Positions 1-7,342 of a stretch of DNA of 17,868 bases are shown here, piece after piece. Within the stretch, counting starts at the first letter, position 1, and each line of letters begins with the position of its first letter. Source of the DNA: DAOVRD01 sp964605915 (GTDB lineage: Bacteria; Planctomycetota; Brocadiia; SM23-32); contig CAZSET010000057.1 of the NCBI GenBank assembly GCA_964605915.1, positions 1-17,868 on the forward strand. Reading direction: 5' to 3'. The notes beneath the pieces are model-generated. The model did not search any database. It worked only from the letters and a program-made list of their open reading frames with translations, and was not told the DNA's origin. The translations under genes and the position numbers were made by a program.

Positions 1-24
1 TCGTAGCGCACGAGGACGCGGAAG

Positions 25-1587
25 TTGCTCTCCAGCGCGGCGGAGGGCACGGTCTACGCCGTCAGCGGGCACGGGGTGGCCCCGGCCGCTGCCACGATCG
101 ACCGTTACCGCGAGCTGGGAGTGACTGACATCGTCCCCGGGGACGGTTTTCTCGGCGCGCTGGTTCCCCCGGTGGTCGCGACCTGGATCGCCGTTCTGGA
201 ACGTTTCGGGACGATGAGGCTGAAGGATGTCTTGACGCCGGCGATGGAGCTGGCCGAGAACGGCTTTCCGATGGGCATGGCGCTGCATGGCACGATCGGC
301 AGCCACGCAGAGCGGTTCCGGTCCGAGTGGCCGTCTTCAGCCGCCAAGTTCCTGCCGGGCGGAGAGCCGCCGCCGGTCGGCAGCATCTGGCGGCAGCCGG
401 AACTGGCCGGCACGTTCAGGAAGCTGATCGAAGCGGAGGCTACGGGCGCCGACAGGGCAGGGGGACTCGCCGCGGCGCGCGAGCGCTTCTACCGGGGCGA
501 CATCGCGGAGGCGATCATCGAGTTCGCGTCGAGCACGCCGGTCAGGGATGCCTCGGGGCAAGAGCACGTGGCGCTGCTGACGATGGAAGACATGGCGGCC
601 TTCTCCACCCGGGTCGAGCCGCCGCTCGCCGTCACCTACAAGGGCCTGGACGTGCACAAGTGCAGCAGTTGGACGCAGGGGCCCGTCCTGCTTCAGACGC
701 TTCGGCTGCTCGAGGGCTTCCCCCTGCAGGAGATGGGCCATAACTCCGCCGACTACATCCATACCGTCGTCGAATGCATGAAGCTCGCCTACGCGGACCG
801 GGAGTTCTACTACGGCGACCCCGAGTTCGCCGACGTTCCGTTCGACCGGCTGCTAAGTGAGGATTACGCCGCAGAGCGGCGCCAGCTCGTGGACGTGAAC
901 GAGGCTTCGATGCTCCTGAGACCGAGCGGCTACGAGCCCGTCCGCGCAGAGAAGCTGGCGGACGTTCTGGACGCGTTCCGCGGCGACGGCGGCTGGAGCA
1001 AGGATGACGGCGATACCACGAAGCTGGAGGCGGCGGACTCCGACGGCAACATGGTCTCCGCGACTCCCAGCGGAGGCTGGCTCATGTCCTCGCCTGTCGT
1101 TCCCGGCGTCGGGCTGCCGTTGGGCACGCGCGGGCAGATGTTCTCGCTGGTCGAGGGGCACCCCAACAGCCTTCAGCCGGGCAAGCGGCCCCGCATGACG
1201 CTCACGCCGTCGCTCGTCACGCGGGAGGGCAAGGCGCATCTGGCGTTCGGCAGTCCCGGCGGCGACTGCCAGGACCAGTGGGGCCTGCAGTTCTTCCTCA
1301 ACGTGGTCGAGTTCGGCATGTCGCTCCAGGAAGCGGTCGAAGCGCCGACCTTCCACACGGCGCATTTCCCATCATCCTTCTACCCTCGAAGGGCGGAGCC
1401 GGGCGTCGTTTACGTCGAGGGCAGGATTCCGGAGGACGTGCGCAAGGAGTTGGGGAACCGCGGGCACATCGTCAAGGTGTCGGGCGACTGGTCGAGTCAG
1501 AACGTGCTGGCGGCGATGTCCGACCGCGGGGTCCTCAAAGCCGCCGCTTCGCCGCGGCTGGAGACGGGCTACGCGCTGGGCTGGTGA
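25..1587 (+). CDS. Gamma-glutamyltransferase-family protein, 5' end missing
   Basis: Members are autoprocessing N-terminal-nucleophile hydrolases that transfer or hydrolyse gamma-glutamyl groups, usually after export. The frame covers most of the large subunit and the whole small subunit. The motif GDTTKLEAADSDGN near residue 329 holds the presumed cleavage and nucleophile threonine (Thr331, codon 1015-1017). It is followed by NMVSATPSGGWL, the substrate loop, then HPNSLQPGKRPRMTLTPSL and GSPGGDCQDQWGLQFF, all typical of the family. Where relatives usually have His after the Thr pair there is Lys333. Recognisable homology begins within about ten residues of the TTG start, so the signal peptide and the first roughly 60-80 residues are absent. 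An in-frame TAG at 4-6 closes the frame upstream. The start is therefore nominal, with no ribosome binding site, and the gene is either a pseudogene or carries a frameshift or assembly error. The family is certain; activity is not. Confidence 0.88.
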   Translation: MLSSAAEGTVYAVSGHGVAPAAATIDRYRELGVTDIVPGDGFLGALVPPVVATWIAVLERFGTMRLKDVLTPAMELAENGFPMGMALHGTIGSHAERFRSEWPSSAAKFLPGGEPPPVGSIWRQPELAGTFRKLIEAEATGADRAGGLAAARERFYRGDIAEAIIEFASSTPVRDASGQEHVALLTMEDMAAFSTRVEPPLAVTYKGLDVHKCSSWTQGPVLLQTLRLLEGFPLQEMGHNSADYIHTVVECMKLAYADREFYYGDPEFADVPFDRLLSEDYAAERRQLVDVNEASMLLRPSGYEPVRAEKLADVLDAFRGDGGWSKDDGDTTKLEAADSDGNMVSATPSGGWLMSSPVVPGVGLPLGTRGQMFSLVEGHPNSLQPGKRPRMTLTPSLVTREGKAHLAFGSPGGDCQDQWGLQFFLNVVEFGMSLQEAVEAPTFHTAHFPSSFYPRRAEPGVVYVEGRIPEDVRKELGNRGHIVKVSGDWSSQNVLAAMSDRGVLKAAASPRLETGYALGW

Positions 1588-1674
1588 GCGAGCGACCGCA
1601 GCACGGGCACCGTGGAGCCCTTGATAAGACCCCCTGTTGGCTTCGGTGGTCCGCAGCGCCGGCCTGCGCCCCGG

Positions 1675-1708
1675 TAACCGCAGTTGTCGCCGCGAGGGGC
1701 TGCGGTTA
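1675..1708. repeat. Perfect 9-bp inverted repeat, 16-base loop
   Basis: TAACCGCAG (1675-1683) and CTGCGGTTA (1700-1708) are exact reverse complements. No T-run follows on either side, so it is not a standard terminator. It overlaps the promoter candidate at 1684-1712 and could be an operator or a transcript hairpin. A separate 10-bp palindrome, GGGGGCCCCC, lies at 1743-1752. Confidence 0.7.
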
Positions 1709-1712
1709 TCAT
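1684..1712 (+). promoter_or_regulatory. Sigma70-type promoter candidate for the transglutaminase operon
   Basis: A -35-like TTGTCG (1684-1689), a 17-base spacer and a -10-like TATCAT (1707-1712) lie about 60 bases before the ATG at 1772. The -10 matches consensus at five of six positions. The right arm of the 9-bp inverted repeat runs into the -10 box and the left arm abuts the -35 box, so a repressor or hairpin here would affect transcription. This is inferred from consensus matches only. Confidence 0.45.
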
Positions 1713-1771
1713 TGCCATGAGAATGCGCTGCCCCTCGAGGCCGGGGGCCCCCACCACTTGGAGACTGGCTG

Positions 1772-3328
1772 ATGACATGGCGTGTGATCGAATCCAGGCG
1801 TGCGGCGCTGCTCTGGAGCACCGTGCTCTGGAGCACCGTGCTCTGGGCGTGTCTGGCGTGTCCAATCGCCCCCTGCCGGGCGGCAGAGGAAGAGACGCTG
1901 CTGGACGACTGGCATTGCGTTTACATCATGGACAAGAAGGTGGGCTACGAGCATCAGCGCATTGCCCGGCGGACGGAAGGCGGTCAGACCACGATCCAGA
2001 CCCGGTCGGAGACCCACGTTAGCATTGCCCGCGCCGGCATGGGGCTCGAGTTCGGCGTTGAACTGACGGTTGACGAGGACCCCGAGGGCCGGTTGATTGC
2101 TTTCGAGCGCATCATGCGGCAGGGCGCGTTGGCGCAGGTTTCTGAAGGGATCGTGGAAGGCGACGAGCTCGTTCTGCTGAGCGGCCAGGGCGGGAACGCC
2201 TCGACGGAGCGAATCCCGGCCCCGCACGGCCTCTGCCCGTGGGCGCTGCATCGGCTGACGAAGGAGAAGGGCTATGAGCCGGGCGTGACCTACACGGTCG
2301 AGGCGTTTGTGCCCGACTTCCCGGGCCAGAAGGTCGAGGCGACCATGACCGTCGTCGGCGAGGAAGCGGTGCAGGTGTTTGAGGTCACGAAGTGGCTGCA
2401 CCGCGTGGACACGAGGCTCAGCATTCTGCCGGCCTTCCCCGCCAGTCAGTGGGTGGACGACGGCGGCACCGTGTGGCTGACCAGGGCTGCTGCCGGGCCG
2501 GGCCTGAGTATCGAGATGCGCAAGGCCACCAAGGAGATCGCGATGGCTCCGGGCGAGCCCGCCGAACTGCTGCTCACCACGCTGGTGCACACGGACGTGC
2601 CGATCGCCCGACCGCGTGAGCTCGAGCGACTCAAGATCCTGCTGCTGCCCGTCGAGGGCGTTACCACGGAGCTGCAGGTTGCGTCAGGTCCGTATCAGGA
2701 GGCACAGAAGGTCGCCGAGGGCCTGATGGTCACGGTGACCAGAGCTCATGGGGACCCTGGAGAAAGCTACCGATTGCCGTACGCAGGCGGGGAGTACGCC
2801 GACTTGCTCGGACCAAACCGGTGGCTCGAGACGGAAGACCCCCTGATCACACAGATGACCCGGGAGGCACTGGGCGAGGAGACGGATGCCCTGTCCGCCG
2901 CGCGCCTCATCGAGCGATACGTGCACGGGGCCATCACGGAGAAGAACCTGGGCTTCGGAATGGCGACGGCCGCCGAGACGGCCAAACAGAAGGCAGGAGA
3001 CTGCACCGAGCATGCGGTTCTTGCGGCCGCCCTGGCCCGGGCGGCCGGCATGCCGAGCCGTGTGGTGGCGGGTATTACGTACACGGACGGCGTCCCGGGC
3101 GGCGCGTTCGCCTACCACATGTGGACGGAGCTCTACGCGGGGGAGTGGCTGCCCATCGATGCCGCCCTGGGAGGGCACGACGCGACGCACATCGTGCTGG
3201 CGCGCAGTTCGCTGAACGGTCCGGGCGAGCCCCTCGAGATTGCCTCCGCCGTCGTGCGGTTCGTCGGCAAGGTCCGGGCACAGATTGTCGAGGCCTCGGG
3301 GCCCGGCAATGAGGCAGTGGGCGAGTAG
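1772..3328 (+). CDS. Secreted transglutaminase-core domain protein
   Basis: This is a 518-residue exported protein. The N-terminus has a basic start and a hydrophobic stretch (residues 11-34) ending in PCRAAEE, a plausible signal peptide with cleavage near residue 37. The C-terminal third holds the transglutaminase/cysteine-protease-like core. The presumed triad is Cys411 in GDCTEHA, His449 in AYHMWTEL and Asp463 in PIDAALG, in the order and spacing of the family. The long N-terminal region (about 40-330) is beta-rich and not recognised. Bacterial relatives are extracytoplasmic and may act as peptidases, amidases or crosslinkers; the substrate cannot be told from sequence. The ATG has GGAG eight bases upstream. 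The next gene starts 30 bases after the stop, so the two are probably co-transcribed. A 15-bp tandem repeat lies inside the signal peptide coding region. Confidence 0.9.
   Translation: MTWRVIESRRAALLWSTVLWSTVLWACLACPIAPCRAAEEETLLDDWHCVYIMDKKVGYEHQRIARRTEGGQTTIQTRSETHVSIARAGMGLEFGVELTVDEDPEGRLIAFERIMRQGALAQVSEGIVEGDELVLLSGQGGNASTERIPAPHGLCPWALHRLTKEKGYEPGVTYTVEAFVPDFPGQKVEATMTVVGEEAVQVFEVTKWLHRVDTRLSILPAFPASQWVDDGGTVWLTRAAAGPGLSIEMRKATKEIAMAPGEPAELLLTTLVHTDVPIARPRELERLKILLLPVEGVTTELQVASGPYQEAQKVAEGLMVTVTRAHGDPGESYRLPYAGGEYADLLGPNRWLETEDPLITQMTREALGEETDALSAARLIERYVHGAITEKNLGFGMATAAETAKQKAGDCTEHAVLAAALARAAGMPSRVVAGITYTDGVPGGAFAYHMWTELYAGEWLPIDAALGGHDATHIVLARSSLNGPGEPLEIASAVVRFVGKVRAQIVEASGPGNEAVGE
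1811..1846 (+). repeat. 15-bp in-frame tandem repeat in a signal peptide
   Basis: CTCTGGAGCACCGTG occurs at 1811-1825 and exactly again at 1826-1840, followed by a partial third copy (CTCTGG, 1841-1846). It encodes the repeated residues LWSTV in the hydrophobic core of the signal peptide. Because the unit is a multiple of three, copy-number change would lengthen or shorten the hydrophobic segment without a frameshift. Confidence 0.9.
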
Positions 3329-3346
3329 AGAAGGCGGCCGGGCACC

Positions 3347-3354
3347 GGGAGGGA
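3347..3354 (+). promoter_or_regulatory. Ribosome binding site fixing a GTG start
   Basis: GGGAGGGA lies four bases before GTG at 3359. The frame has no better ATG near it, and the site falls in the 30-base gap after the preceding gene, so it supports translation starting at GTG with MKNRRL. Confidence 0.7.
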
Positions 3355-3358
3355 TGAT

Positions 3359-6079
3359 GTGAAGAACAGAAGGCTCGTGGCCGCAGTCATCGTTGTCTGC
3401 GCCGTCCTCGTTCTGTTTGGGTTGTTCCGGCTCTTGTGCGGCATCCTTGCCGACTACTGGTGGTTCCGCTCGGTCGGCTTTCCGTCCGTGTACACGCGCA
3501 TCCTGCTTACCAAGGTCTTGCTCTGGGGGCTGGGGTTCTGCCTCGGATTCGGGGTGACGGCCGTGGGCTTCGTGGTCGCGCGTCGCATCGCCGGCCCGAC
3601 GCCGGTGATCGCCTACGCGCGCGGGCCGTGGATACTGCCGCTGCTCGGAATGCGGAAGATCCTCCTTCTGGTGTGCTGGACGGTGGCCGTGCTGGTCGGT
3701 CTGGTCACGGGTGGCGCGACTGCCGCGATCTGGTACCGGGCGCTCCTCTTCCTGAATCGCGTCCCCTTCGGAGCCGTCGATCCGATCTTCCATAACGACG
3801 TAGGATTCTACGTCTTCGTCTATCCGCTGGCGATTTATGCGCGCAACCTGCTGCAGGTGCTGGTCTGGGTTTCGCTGGCGGCTGCGGCCCTTTACTACCT
3901 CGCAACCGGCATGCTGACCGTGAGCATGCCCGCCCTCCTGCCGCGGCGCGTCTTCTCGCACCTGAGCAAGATGGCAGGGGTCGCCTTCCTGCTCCTGGCA
4001 GGCGGGTACTTTCTGGATCGGTACGGGCTTCTCTACAGCACGCGAGGGTTCGCCTTCGGTGCGGGTTACACGGACATCCACGCACGCCTGCCCGCCTGCT
4101 GGATCATGGCGGCGGTGAGTCTGGCAGTGGCGGTCACCTTCTTCCTGGTGCGCTCGGTCGCCAGGCTTAAGCTGATCGGGGGGGCGCTGGCGGTGTGGTT
4201 CGGCTGTCTGGTCGTCTTCCAGGGCCTGGTGCCGCCTTTCCTCCAGTGGTCGAGGGCCAGGCCCAACGAGCTCCAGCTCGAGGAGCCGTACATCACGAAC
4301 ACGATCGAGCAGACGCGGAAAGCCTACAAACTGGACGGCGTCAAGGAGGTGCAGTACCCCGTGGTGGAGAACCTGACCCACGAGGCCGTGCTGGCCCACC
4401 CGGCGACCGTGGACAACGTCCGCCTCTGGGACTGGCGTCCGCTGCGCCAAACCTACAAACAGATCCAGGAGATACGCCAGTACTACGATTTCAGCGACGT
4501 GGACGTGGATCGCTACGATCTTGAACGGGGCTACACGCAGACGCTGATCTCGCTGCGCGAGTTGGACCACGCCAAGTTGGAGGGACGGGGCTGGGTGAAC
4601 CTGCGGCTCCAGTACACCCACGGCTACGGGCTCTGCCTGAGCCCGACCAACGAATGCACGGAGAACGGCCTGCCCGTGCTGCTGGTCAAGGACATCCCGC
4701 CCAAGACTCCCCCCGGCCTCGATCTCGACCGCCCCGAGATCTACTACGGCGAGAAGACCGAGGACTACGTGTTCGTCAGCACGGGCGAGGAAGAATTCGA
4801 CTACCCCATGGGAGACAAGAACCGCTTCGTGCGCTATGGAGGCAAGGGCGGGGTGGAAGTCGCCAGCGCGTGGCGGAAGCTGGTCTTCGCCTACTACTTC
4901 CAGGACATGATGATACTGCTCAACGAGGACCTCGTGCCGGGCAGCCGCGTGATGTACCATCGGCTCATCCCCGAACGCGTGCGCCGCGTCGCGCCGTACC
5001 TGCTGCTGGACGGCGATGCCTACCCGGTCATTTACGGAGGCCGCATCTACTGGATTCAGGACGCCTACACGACCAGCAGGTTCTATCCGTACAGCGAACC
5101 GAGCCGCCTGGGCGGGCTCAACTACATCCGCAACTCGGTCAAGGCCGTGGTGGACGCCTACGATGGCAGCATGACGTTCTACGTGGCCGACGAGGACGAT
5201 CCCCTCATCCGGGCGAATCAGAGCGCGTTCCCCGGGGTATATGTGCCCATGTCCGAGATGCCGGAGGGGCTCCGCGCCCACATCCGGTACCCGGAGGGCC
5301 TGTTCAACATCCAGACCGACAAGTTCGCCACCTTTCACATGCGCGATCCGCAGGTGTTCTACAACAAGGAAGACGTGTGGGACGTCCCTTCCGAGAGTTA
5401 CGGCGACCAGCCGGTCCGGATGGAGAGTTACTACATCATCATGCGCCTGCCGGAGAGCGAGCGGGCGGAGTTCATCGTCATGCTGCCCTTCACGCCCAGG
5501 CGCAAGCCCAACATGATCGCCTGGCTGGCGGGCCGGTGCGACGGCCAGCATTACGGCCAACTGCTGGCATACAGGTTCCCGAAGGGCAAGGTCATCTACG
5601 GCCCCAGCCAGGTGGAGGGTTACATCGACCAGGACTCCGAGATCTCGCAGCAGCTCACGCTCTGGGGCCAGCGAGGCAGCAACGTGATCCGCGGCAACCT
5701 GCTGGTCATCCCCATAGCAGGCGGCATTCTCTACGTGGAGCCACTCTACATCCAGGCCGAGACGGAGGCGGTGCCCCAACTCAAGCGCGTTATCACGGCC
5801 TTCGGGGAGCGTGTCGCGATGGCGCCGACCCTCGCCGCGTCCCTGGAGAAGCTACTGGTCGGGCGCGCGCCGGTGGCCGCCGAGCCCGCCGCCGCAGAGA
5901 TCATTCCTGTGCCCGCGCCCCTGGACCGAGACATAGAGCTTCTGCTGCAAGAGGCGCTGGGACACTATGAGAACGCGCAGGAAGCGCTGCGCAAGCCCGA
6001 CTGGCCGGAGTACGGCGAGCAGATGCGGCAGATGAGAGCGAAGCTCGAGCAACTTCGGACCAAGCTGTCGCCGCCCTAG
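3359..6079 (+). CDS. UPF0182 family integral membrane protein
   Basis: This 906-residue protein has about seven predicted membrane helices in its first third (roughly residues 6-30, 49-75, 98-124, 161-184, 202-220, 245-266 and 272-292), then a large soluble domain. Family hallmarks are ADYWWFRSVGFPSVY after helix 1, NDVGFYVFVYPL between helices 3 and 4, and NELQLEEPYITNTIEQTRKAY just after the last helix. The C-terminus (about 855-906) is a charged, coiled-coil-like helix, also usual in the family. Length is close to the family norm of about 900. The biochemical role of UPF0182 is unknown. The soluble domain follows an odd number of helices and probably faces outward, where it could meet the secreted transglutaminase encoded upstream; that is inference. 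The gene starts at GTG behind a strong ribosome binding site and probably shares the transglutaminase transcript. Confidence 0.93.
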   Translation: MKNRRLVAAVIVVCAVLVLFGLFRLLCGILADYWWFRSVGFPSVYTRILLTKVLLWGLGFCLGFGVTAVGFVVARRIAGPTPVIAYARGPWILPLLGMRKILLLVCWTVAVLVGLVTGGATAAIWYRALLFLNRVPFGAVDPIFHNDVGFYVFVYPLAIYARNLLQVLVWVSLAAAALYYLATGMLTVSMPALLPRRVFSHLSKMAGVAFLLLAGGYFLDRYGLLYSTRGFAFGAGYTDIHARLPACWIMAAVSLAVAVTFFLVRSVARLKLIGGALAVWFGCLVVFQGLVPPFLQWSRARPNELQLEEPYITNTIEQTRKAYKLDGVKEVQYPVVENLTHEAVLAHPATVDNVRLWDWRPLRQTYKQIQEIRQYYDFSDVDVDRYDLERGYTQTLISLRELDHAKLEGRGWVNLRLQYTHGYGLCLSPTNECTENGLPVLLVKDIPPKTPPGLDLDRPEIYYGEKTEDYVFVSTGEEEFDYPMGDKNRFVRYGGKGGVEVASAWRKLVFAYYFQDMMILLNEDLVPGSRVMYHRLIPERVRRVAPYLLLDGDAYPVIYGGRIYWIQDAYTTSRFYPYSEPSRLGGLNYIRNSVKAVVDAYDGSMTFYVADEDDPLIRANQSAFPGVYVPMSEMPEGLRAHIRYPEGLFNIQTDKFATFHMRDPQVFYNKEDVWDVPSESYGDQPVRMESYYIIMRLPESERAEFIVMLPFTPRRKPNMIAWLAGRCDGQHYGQLLAYRFPKGKVIYGPSQVEGYIDQDSEISQQLTLWGQRGSNVIRGNLLVIPIAGGILYVEPLYIQAETEAVPQLKRVITAFGERVAMAPTLAASLEKLLVGRAPVAAEPAAAEIIPVPAPLDRDIELLLQEALGHYENAQEALRKPDWPEYGEQMRQMRAKLEQLRTKLSPP

Positions 6080-6141
6080 CCCGAACGGGCGCCGGAAGGC
6101 TATTGAGGGCGGCGAAAGTAATGCTGCGCACAGGCAAATGT

Positions 6142-6270
6142 TGTCATTCCGAGGAGCAACGAAGCCGCGACGAGGAATCTCGCCGGTAGCGGCGGTGGCG
6201 CCGGTGCGAGCGAGATTCCCGCCGATAGGCGGGTAAACTTCATTCGCCGTACGGCGAACTTAGAATGACA
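6142..6270. repeat. 129-bp nested palindromic (REP/MITE-like) element
   Basis: The termini TGTCATTC (6142-6149) and GAATGACA (6263-6270) are perfect inverted repeats. Inside are a second pair, GGAATCTCGC (6174-6183) with GCGAGATTCC (6210-6219), a small hairpin CCCGCC-GATA-GGCGGG (6218-6233), and a 16-bp palindrome TTCGCCGTACGGCGAA (6243-6258). It fills the gap between the convergent UPF0182 and TVP38-like genes. It has no coding capacity. The TGTCATTCCGAG-type end resembles short interspersed repeats in many environmental bacterial genomes, which is a recollection rather than a search result. Confidence 0.8.
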
Positions 6271-6288
6271 CCATTAGTTTGGCCGCAC

Positions 6289-7056
6289 TCAGTGGAGTGG
6301 CCTCCCCTGGTGCCCATCGTCGGCCACTGAATCCCGCGAGACGCGCGTTGCCGCGCGGAGCCGAAGGAGCGAGTAGACGATAAGCGCGGCGATCGCCAGA
6401 AGCGTAGCGCCGAACACGACCAAGAGCGCCCACGGCACCCGACCCGTGGTAAGCGTCTCAGTTATGATGTTCATCCCAACAACGACGAAGATCGCCCACG
6501 GTAGCATGCCCAGCCACGACCAGAACACGTAGGTCCTGAATGAGATGCCGGTCAGGCCGAAGGCGTAATTCTGGACTGTGAAGGGCACGGCGGGGAACAG
6601 CCGCATCAGGGCGACGACCACGGCCCCTTGCTCCCTCACGATACGATCAAGGGAGCTGAACCTGGGTTTGCGGGCGATCCATCGGGCCACGGCGTCTCGC
6701 GCGAAGTACCGGCTGATGAGGAACGCAGCGGCTGCGCCCAGCGTCTTGCCTATGCTCACGCAGACGATCCCCGTCACGGTGCCGAAGAGGAGGCCCGCCG
6801 TCATCGATATCGCAGAGCCCGGGATCATCGCCACGCCCGCGCCTGCCCGGAGCATGATGAAAACGAGCGGCCCCAGGAGGCCGAGCCTCTCGATCCAGCC
6901 CCGTATGTTCGTGAGCCTGTCGCCGAGGTCGTAGCGCCACGCGATGTACCAGAGCAGCGCGATGGCCGCGATCAAGAGGACCGGCCGCCACCACCAGCCG
7001 CGCCCCGTCGGGCGGGCCCGATCTTCAGCCTCTCCGGAAGCGTTCTGCGTGCTCAT
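6289..7056 (-). CDS. TVP38/TMEM64 (DedA-like, VTT domain) membrane protein
   Basis: This 255-residue protein has membrane segments near residues 24-40, 60-78, 83-116 (re-entrant or paired), 143-170, 174-197 and 208-231. It carries the VTT/SNARE-associated signature. The first half has IPGSAISMTAGLLFG, followed by a small-residue helix with GKTLGAAAAFLISRYFARD. The second half has MRLFPAVPFTVQNYAFGLTGI. Family members are inner-membrane proteins linked to lipid scrambling or flipping and membrane homeostasis; the cargo here is unknown. Length is normal for the family. The start at 7056 has a weak purine-rich site (AAGGCGGGA) just upstream. The gene converges on UPF0182 across the palindromic element and diverges from the isomerase gene. 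Confidence 0.9.
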   Translation of the reverse strand: MSTQNASGEAEDRARPTGRGWWWRPVLLIAAIALLWYIAWRYDLGDRLTNIRGWIERLGLLGPLVFIMLRAGAGVAMIPGSAISMTAGLLFGTVTGIVCVSIGKTLGAAAAFLISRYFARDAVARWIARKPRFSSLDRIVREQGAVVVALMRLFPAVPFTVQNYAFGLTGISFRTYVFWSWLGMLPWAIFVVVGMNIITETLTTGRVPWALLVVFGATLLAIAALIVYSLLRLRAATRVSRDSVADDGHQGRPLH

Positions 7057-7087
7057 TCCCGCCTTGCCCAGTCCATTGTTGCGCCCG

Positions 7088-7140
7088 TACTTACCCTTGG
7101 GCCCGCCCGCCTGTCAAACGCGCTTGAGCATTCGTCAAGC
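7088..7140 (-). promoter_or_regulatory. Weak promoter candidate and inverted repeat upstream of the TVP38-like gene
   Basis: On the minus strand a perfect TTGACA (7112-7117) is followed after 18 bases by TAAGTA (7088-7093), a poor -10 match. Immediately upstream, GCTTGA (7122-7127) and TCAAGC (7135-7140) form a 6-bp inverted repeat with a 7-base loop. Only the -35 box is convincing. Confidence 0.25.
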
Positions 7141-7187
7141 TGAGTCTTCGGCCGTCTGAGGCTGATGAGAAGGTAACGCGAAGCCCC

Positions 7188-7216
7188 TTGACAGTCCGCC
7201 GACCTGGTCTTAACTT
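7188..7216 (+). promoter_or_regulatory. Sigma70-type promoter for the isomerase-like gene
   Basis: A perfect TTGACA (7188-7193), a 17-base spacer and TAACTT (7211-7216) lie about 127 bases before the ATG at 7343. The leader between them contains the imperfect inverted repeat at 7219-7266. Confidence 0.55.
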
Positions 7217-7218
7217 GG

Positions 7219-7266
7219 GATTCCTCATTTGCCGTGCGCCTCATCGCGACCGGCGAATTGGGAATG
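7219..7266 (+). repeat. Imperfect inverted repeat in the isomerase leader
   Basis: GATTCCTCATTTGCCG (7219-7234) and CGGCGAATTGGGAATG (7251-7266) are complementary at 12 of 16 positions, with two more possible G-U pairs, around a 16-base loop. It lies just after the promoter and so would form a hairpin at the start of the transcript. It may be a regulatory structure or another short interspersed palindrome. Confidence 0.5.
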
Positions 7267-7342
7267 GTAAGGCCGCAGGCGCTGAATGCAGAGCACTTGC
7301 GGCGCTTCACCTGGAGCGATTCACTTCCTTGTAGAGGACACC

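Noticed and set aside
1..27. The first bases read NFRVLVRY on the minus strand, resembling a beta strand that could precede the gamma-glutamyltransferase start, as if the contig end were inverted
   Set aside because: The stretch is only eight codons, and restoring it by inversion would not be in frame with the rest of the gene.
2684..5779. A 1031-codon open frame on the minus strand opposite UPF0182
   Set aside because: Its composition is His/Arg/Val/Asp-rich with no domain motifs, and it is fully explained as the reverse frame of a GC-rich gene whose plus-strand product has clear family signatures.
6079..6090. GCCCGAACGGGC hairpin right after the UPF0182 stop, considered as a terminator
   Set aside because: The stem is only four base pairs and no T-run follows.
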